7,565 nt of DNA from JAQIBY01 sp046546095. Lineage in GTDB: Bacteria > Bacteroidota > Bacteroidia > Bacteroidales > ML635J-15. The notes beneath the pieces are model-generated. The model was not told where the DNA came from. It worked only from the letters and a program-made list of their open reading frames with translations, and did not search any database. The position numbers and the translations under genes were made by a program. The stretch covers positions 1 through 7,565 of the forward strand of contig JBKGYK010000101.1 in NCBI GenBank assembly GCA_046546095.1. Direction: 5' to 3'. Positions 5,885 to 7,565 of this stretch are shown here, piece by piece. The first letter of the stretch is position 1; each line of letters begins with the position of its first letter.

Positions 5885-7300
5885 TCATTTTCTCACAAAT
5901 TTTTGAACGAATATTTCGTCTTCACTGTGGATTTTGAGCAGGTAAAAGCCTTTTGGCAGGCTGGCTACATCTAGGTAATCCTCGTGTAGCTTTTCCTGCA
6001 ACATAAGCTGTCCGGAAGCGTTGTACACCTTGACTTCTGCATCACGATAAGTCCTGAGGCCATTGATGTAAAGGCGGTCGTGAACCGGGTTGGGATAAAT
6101 TTCAAAGCCGGAGCTATGCGGATGCAGTTCTGTACTGGCCATGAGATTGCCCTCAGCATCCAACCGGAACAGGCAGACATCCATTTCTCCGACATGTTCC
6201 CGGTAATCATGCCTCCGGCAGGCCAGTACCACGCCGCCATCCTGCAGGGCAGTGAGATTAAATACATTGTAATAGGCATCACCACCAATGTACTTTTCCC
6301 AACGAGGTGTAAGGGTAGAATCCAGGTTCACTACCAGCACTTCGTTGTCGTATTCCTGATACAAACTGCCCACGGTAAAATTGCTGGTAGCGGTGATGTA
6401 AATGTTGTTTTTGTCAAAATAATCTATGCTCTTGTAGCTATAGCAATATTCTTTTATATTGGGCTTACCATAAACATAATCCTCTAACTGATTTCCCAAG
6501 GTATCATAAAGTGACAAATGCAAATCCCGAGGCGTTTTATCTTCTAAGCGAGTTGATGTTGTTACTATTGATGTATCATCGTACCATAAAGCACTCATGT
6601 TAAACAAATAGTCAGTATATTCGACCGTATCCAATACAATAAAATTTTCATCAAGTTTATACATCGCCATATGTTGCTCAGTAACAAAAGCGTAATATTC
6701 TTCACCCCCTTTTACCAATAAGTCAAATATTATCCTCATATTTTCATCATCGTATATTTTTTGTTTTAACATATTACCAGAAACATCTAAACTAAAATAA
6801 GCCATATCAATATCATAAGGGTTAACTCTGTCAATCAAATAACCAAAAACGACAAGTTTTGAATCCCCATCAGCTTTTGTACGGAACCGACAATCAACAT
6901 AGTTTCCTACCGGGTACGTTTTCTCCTCATAATAACTAAAAGACGTATTAATACGGATGTAAAACAACTCACATAAACCCGATATTTCATCCGGCTTATC
7001 ACCAATTCCCACAATGGTATCTTCAGCAACCTGTGTCAATCGACTAATCCTACCCAAACCATTCTGTCCGGATATTATCAAGCTATCAACAAGCACACCA
7101 CTTGAATCAAGCTTATACAGCCAAAGCTTTTCAAACGATCCATTTGTAGATTTACCGGTAACAATGAAATCTCCATTATCGAGCTCTATGGCATCATAAA
7201 CCCTGTCATCCAAATGTGAATTAAATAAATAAAAACTGTTATCTTGAGCATAAAGTATACTCAAATTAAATACCAGAAGAAAAATTAAGCAATACTTCAT
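5885..7300 (-). CDS. secreted T9SS substrate, first paralogue, mosaic gene
   Basis: This 471-residue protein has a signal peptide (MKYCLIFLLVFNLSILYAQ). Its body carries the same phrases as its neighbours (LWLYKLDSSGVLVDSL, WEKYIGGDAYY), suggesting a secreted beta-repeat domain. The T9SS type A sorting domain covers about 396-471 (YPNP at 402-405, terminal QKFVRK). Residues 293-469 match residues 316-492 of the next gene exactly, and the DNA is identical for 515 bp. The N-terminal 292 residues are homologous to that gene but diverged, and AT-rich (about 25-40% GC in samples). The final codons differ by synonymous or Lys/Arg changes, and the stop is TGA rather than TAA. It is the first gene of the operon; its ATG is only 11 nt after a terminator-like hairpin. 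No TAnnTTTG box is visible in the short gap upstream. The function is unknown. Confidence 0.9.
   Translation of the reverse strand: MKYCLIFLLVFNLSILYAQDNSFYLFNSHLDDRVYDAIELDNGDFIVTGKSTNGSFEKLWLYKLDSSGVLVDSLIISGQNGLGRISRLTQVAEDTIVGIGDKPDEISGLCELFYIRINTSFSYYEEKTYPVGNYVDCRFRTKADGDSKLVVFGYLIDRVNPYDIDMAYFSLDVSGNMLKQKIYDDENMRIIFDLLVKGGEEYYAFVTEQHMAMYKLDENFIVLDTVEYTDYLFNMSALWYDDTSIVTTSTRLEDKTPRDLHLSLYDTLGNQLEDYVYGKPNIKEYCYSYKSIDYFDKNNIYITATSNFTVGSLYQEYDNEVLVVNLDSTLTPRWEKYIGGDAYYNVFNLTALQDGGVVLACRRHDYREHVGEMDVCLFRLDAEGNLMASTELHPHSSGFEIYPNPVHDRLYINGLRTYRDAEVKVYNASGQLMLQEKLHEDYLDVASLPKGFYLLKIHSEDEIFVQKFVRK
5910..6424. repeat. 515-bp direct repeat, copy in the first paralogue
   Basis: This is the partner of 4412-4926, in the same orientation and reading frame. 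It encodes residues 293 onward of the first paralogue. The two copies are separated by 983 bases containing the N-terminal part of the second gene, so recombination between them would delete or duplicate about 1.5 kb and keep an intact hybrid reading frame. Confidence 0.95.
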
Positions 7301-7311
7301 ATCGATACAAT

Positions 7312-7349
7312 AAAAAGTGTGACAAGTGCAATTGCACCTGCCACACTTT
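7312..7349 (-). terminator. strong intrinsic-terminator hairpin between the edge gene and the T9SS operon
   Basis: The arms 7314-7331 and 7332-7349 are complementary over 18 positions, centred on AATT, giving about 16 bp with a four-base loop. At two positions the DNA arms differ; in minus-strand RNA these become G-U pairs, while in plus-strand RNA they are A-C mismatches. The minus-strand stem ends in five U residues (7316-7312). Both facts favour action on minus-strand transcripts. It begins 3 nt after the stop of the edge gene and ends 11 nt before the next ATG, so it may also act as an attenuator or a leader structure for the operon. Confidence 0.7.
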
Positions 7350-7352
7350 GTT

Positions 7353-7565
7353 TTAAAGTTTCATAAGTGTTCTACCGCCACTTGATTGATGCTTAACTCC
7401 ATATATTGCCTCGTAAATTACGTGCAACTTCAATGAACCTCCACCAATCATTTCACCTTCAACATCAATACTAATGGGATCTTTTCCAACCGGTCGAATT
7501 CCACCATCTGTTTCATACATATTCATTACAGTACGAGTGCCATCCCAATGAAAATTCATCTCATC
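7353..7565 (-). CDS. unrecognised protein, C-terminal part, cut by the window edge
   Basis: The reading frame is open to the window edge (the first two visible codons are Asp-Glu) and ends in TAA at 7353. At least 70 residues are visible, including phrases such as NFHWDGTRTVMNMYETDGG, ISIDVEGEMIGGGSLKLHV and terminal GGRTLMKL. An ATG at 7559 could start a 68-residue protein, but the open frame before it and the lack of a ribosome site make a longer gene more likely. There is no signal peptide, membrane segment or sorting domain in the visible part; the alternating polar and hydrophobic pattern suggests beta structure. The terminator directly after it supports a real gene end. I do not recognise the family. 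Confidence 0.55.
   Translation of the reverse strand, partial: DEMNFHWDGTRTVMNMYETDGGIRPVGKDPISIDVEGEMIGGGSLKLHVIYEAIYGVKHQSSGGRTLMKL

Noticed and set aside
4473..6487. Open readings of about 105 to 151 codons on both strands that occur twice with the same start (4473-4790 and 5971-6288 minus; from 4582 and from 6080 plus)
   Set aside because: They are out-of-frame shadows of the identical 515-bp block, duplicated only because the block is duplicated; they overlap well-supported T9SS genes and have no ribosome site or recognisable domain.

Overview
The window comes from a Bacteroidota genome, probably an environmental member of Bacteroidia such as Bacteroidales or Marinilabiliales. Three signs support this: three consecutive proteins end in a type IX secretion (T9SS) type A sorting domain; the iron transporter is a FeoA-FeoB fusion of the kind common in this phylum; and the best promoter candidates fit the Bacteroidota -7 box TAnnTTTG. 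All recognisable genes lie on the minus strand, so transcription runs from high to low coordinates.

Layout, in order of transcription: (1) 7353-7565, the 3' end of an unrecognised gene cut by the window edge. (2) 7312-7349, a strong hairpin with a U tract, reading as a terminator on the minus strand, only 11 nt before the next start codon. (3) 2927-7300, three tandem paralogous genes with 8-13 nt gaps, almost certainly one operon. Each encodes a signal peptide, a long body that looks like a secreted beta-repeat domain, and a T9SS sorting domain; the substrate or function is not known. (4) 2580-2926, a gene-free stretch with a 22-bp perfect inverted repeat, a second stem-loop flanked by short direct repeats, and the predicted feoAB promoter with a stem-loop at its expected transcript start. 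(5) 102-2561, feoAB, the ferrous iron transporter. (6) 1-101, a GC-rich region of small inverted repeats with no gene.

The most striking feature is a mosaic within the T9SS operon. The first two genes are clearly homologous but diverged over their N-terminal roughly 300 codons, then become identical at every base for 515 bp (4412-4926 and 5910-6424), and differ again in the last 8 codons including the stop. The shared block is about 48% GC in sampled stretches, while the diverged N-terminal parts are about 33% GC (23-45% in 60-base samples). This suggests recent gene conversion or recombination of a constant C-terminal segment next to variable N-terminal segments. A collapsed or mis-joined assembly must also be excluded.

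feoAB and the T9SS operon have no evident functional link; the intergenic hairpin region and a separate promoter suggest separate transcription units. I found no tRNA, rRNA, CRISPR array, transposase or defence system.
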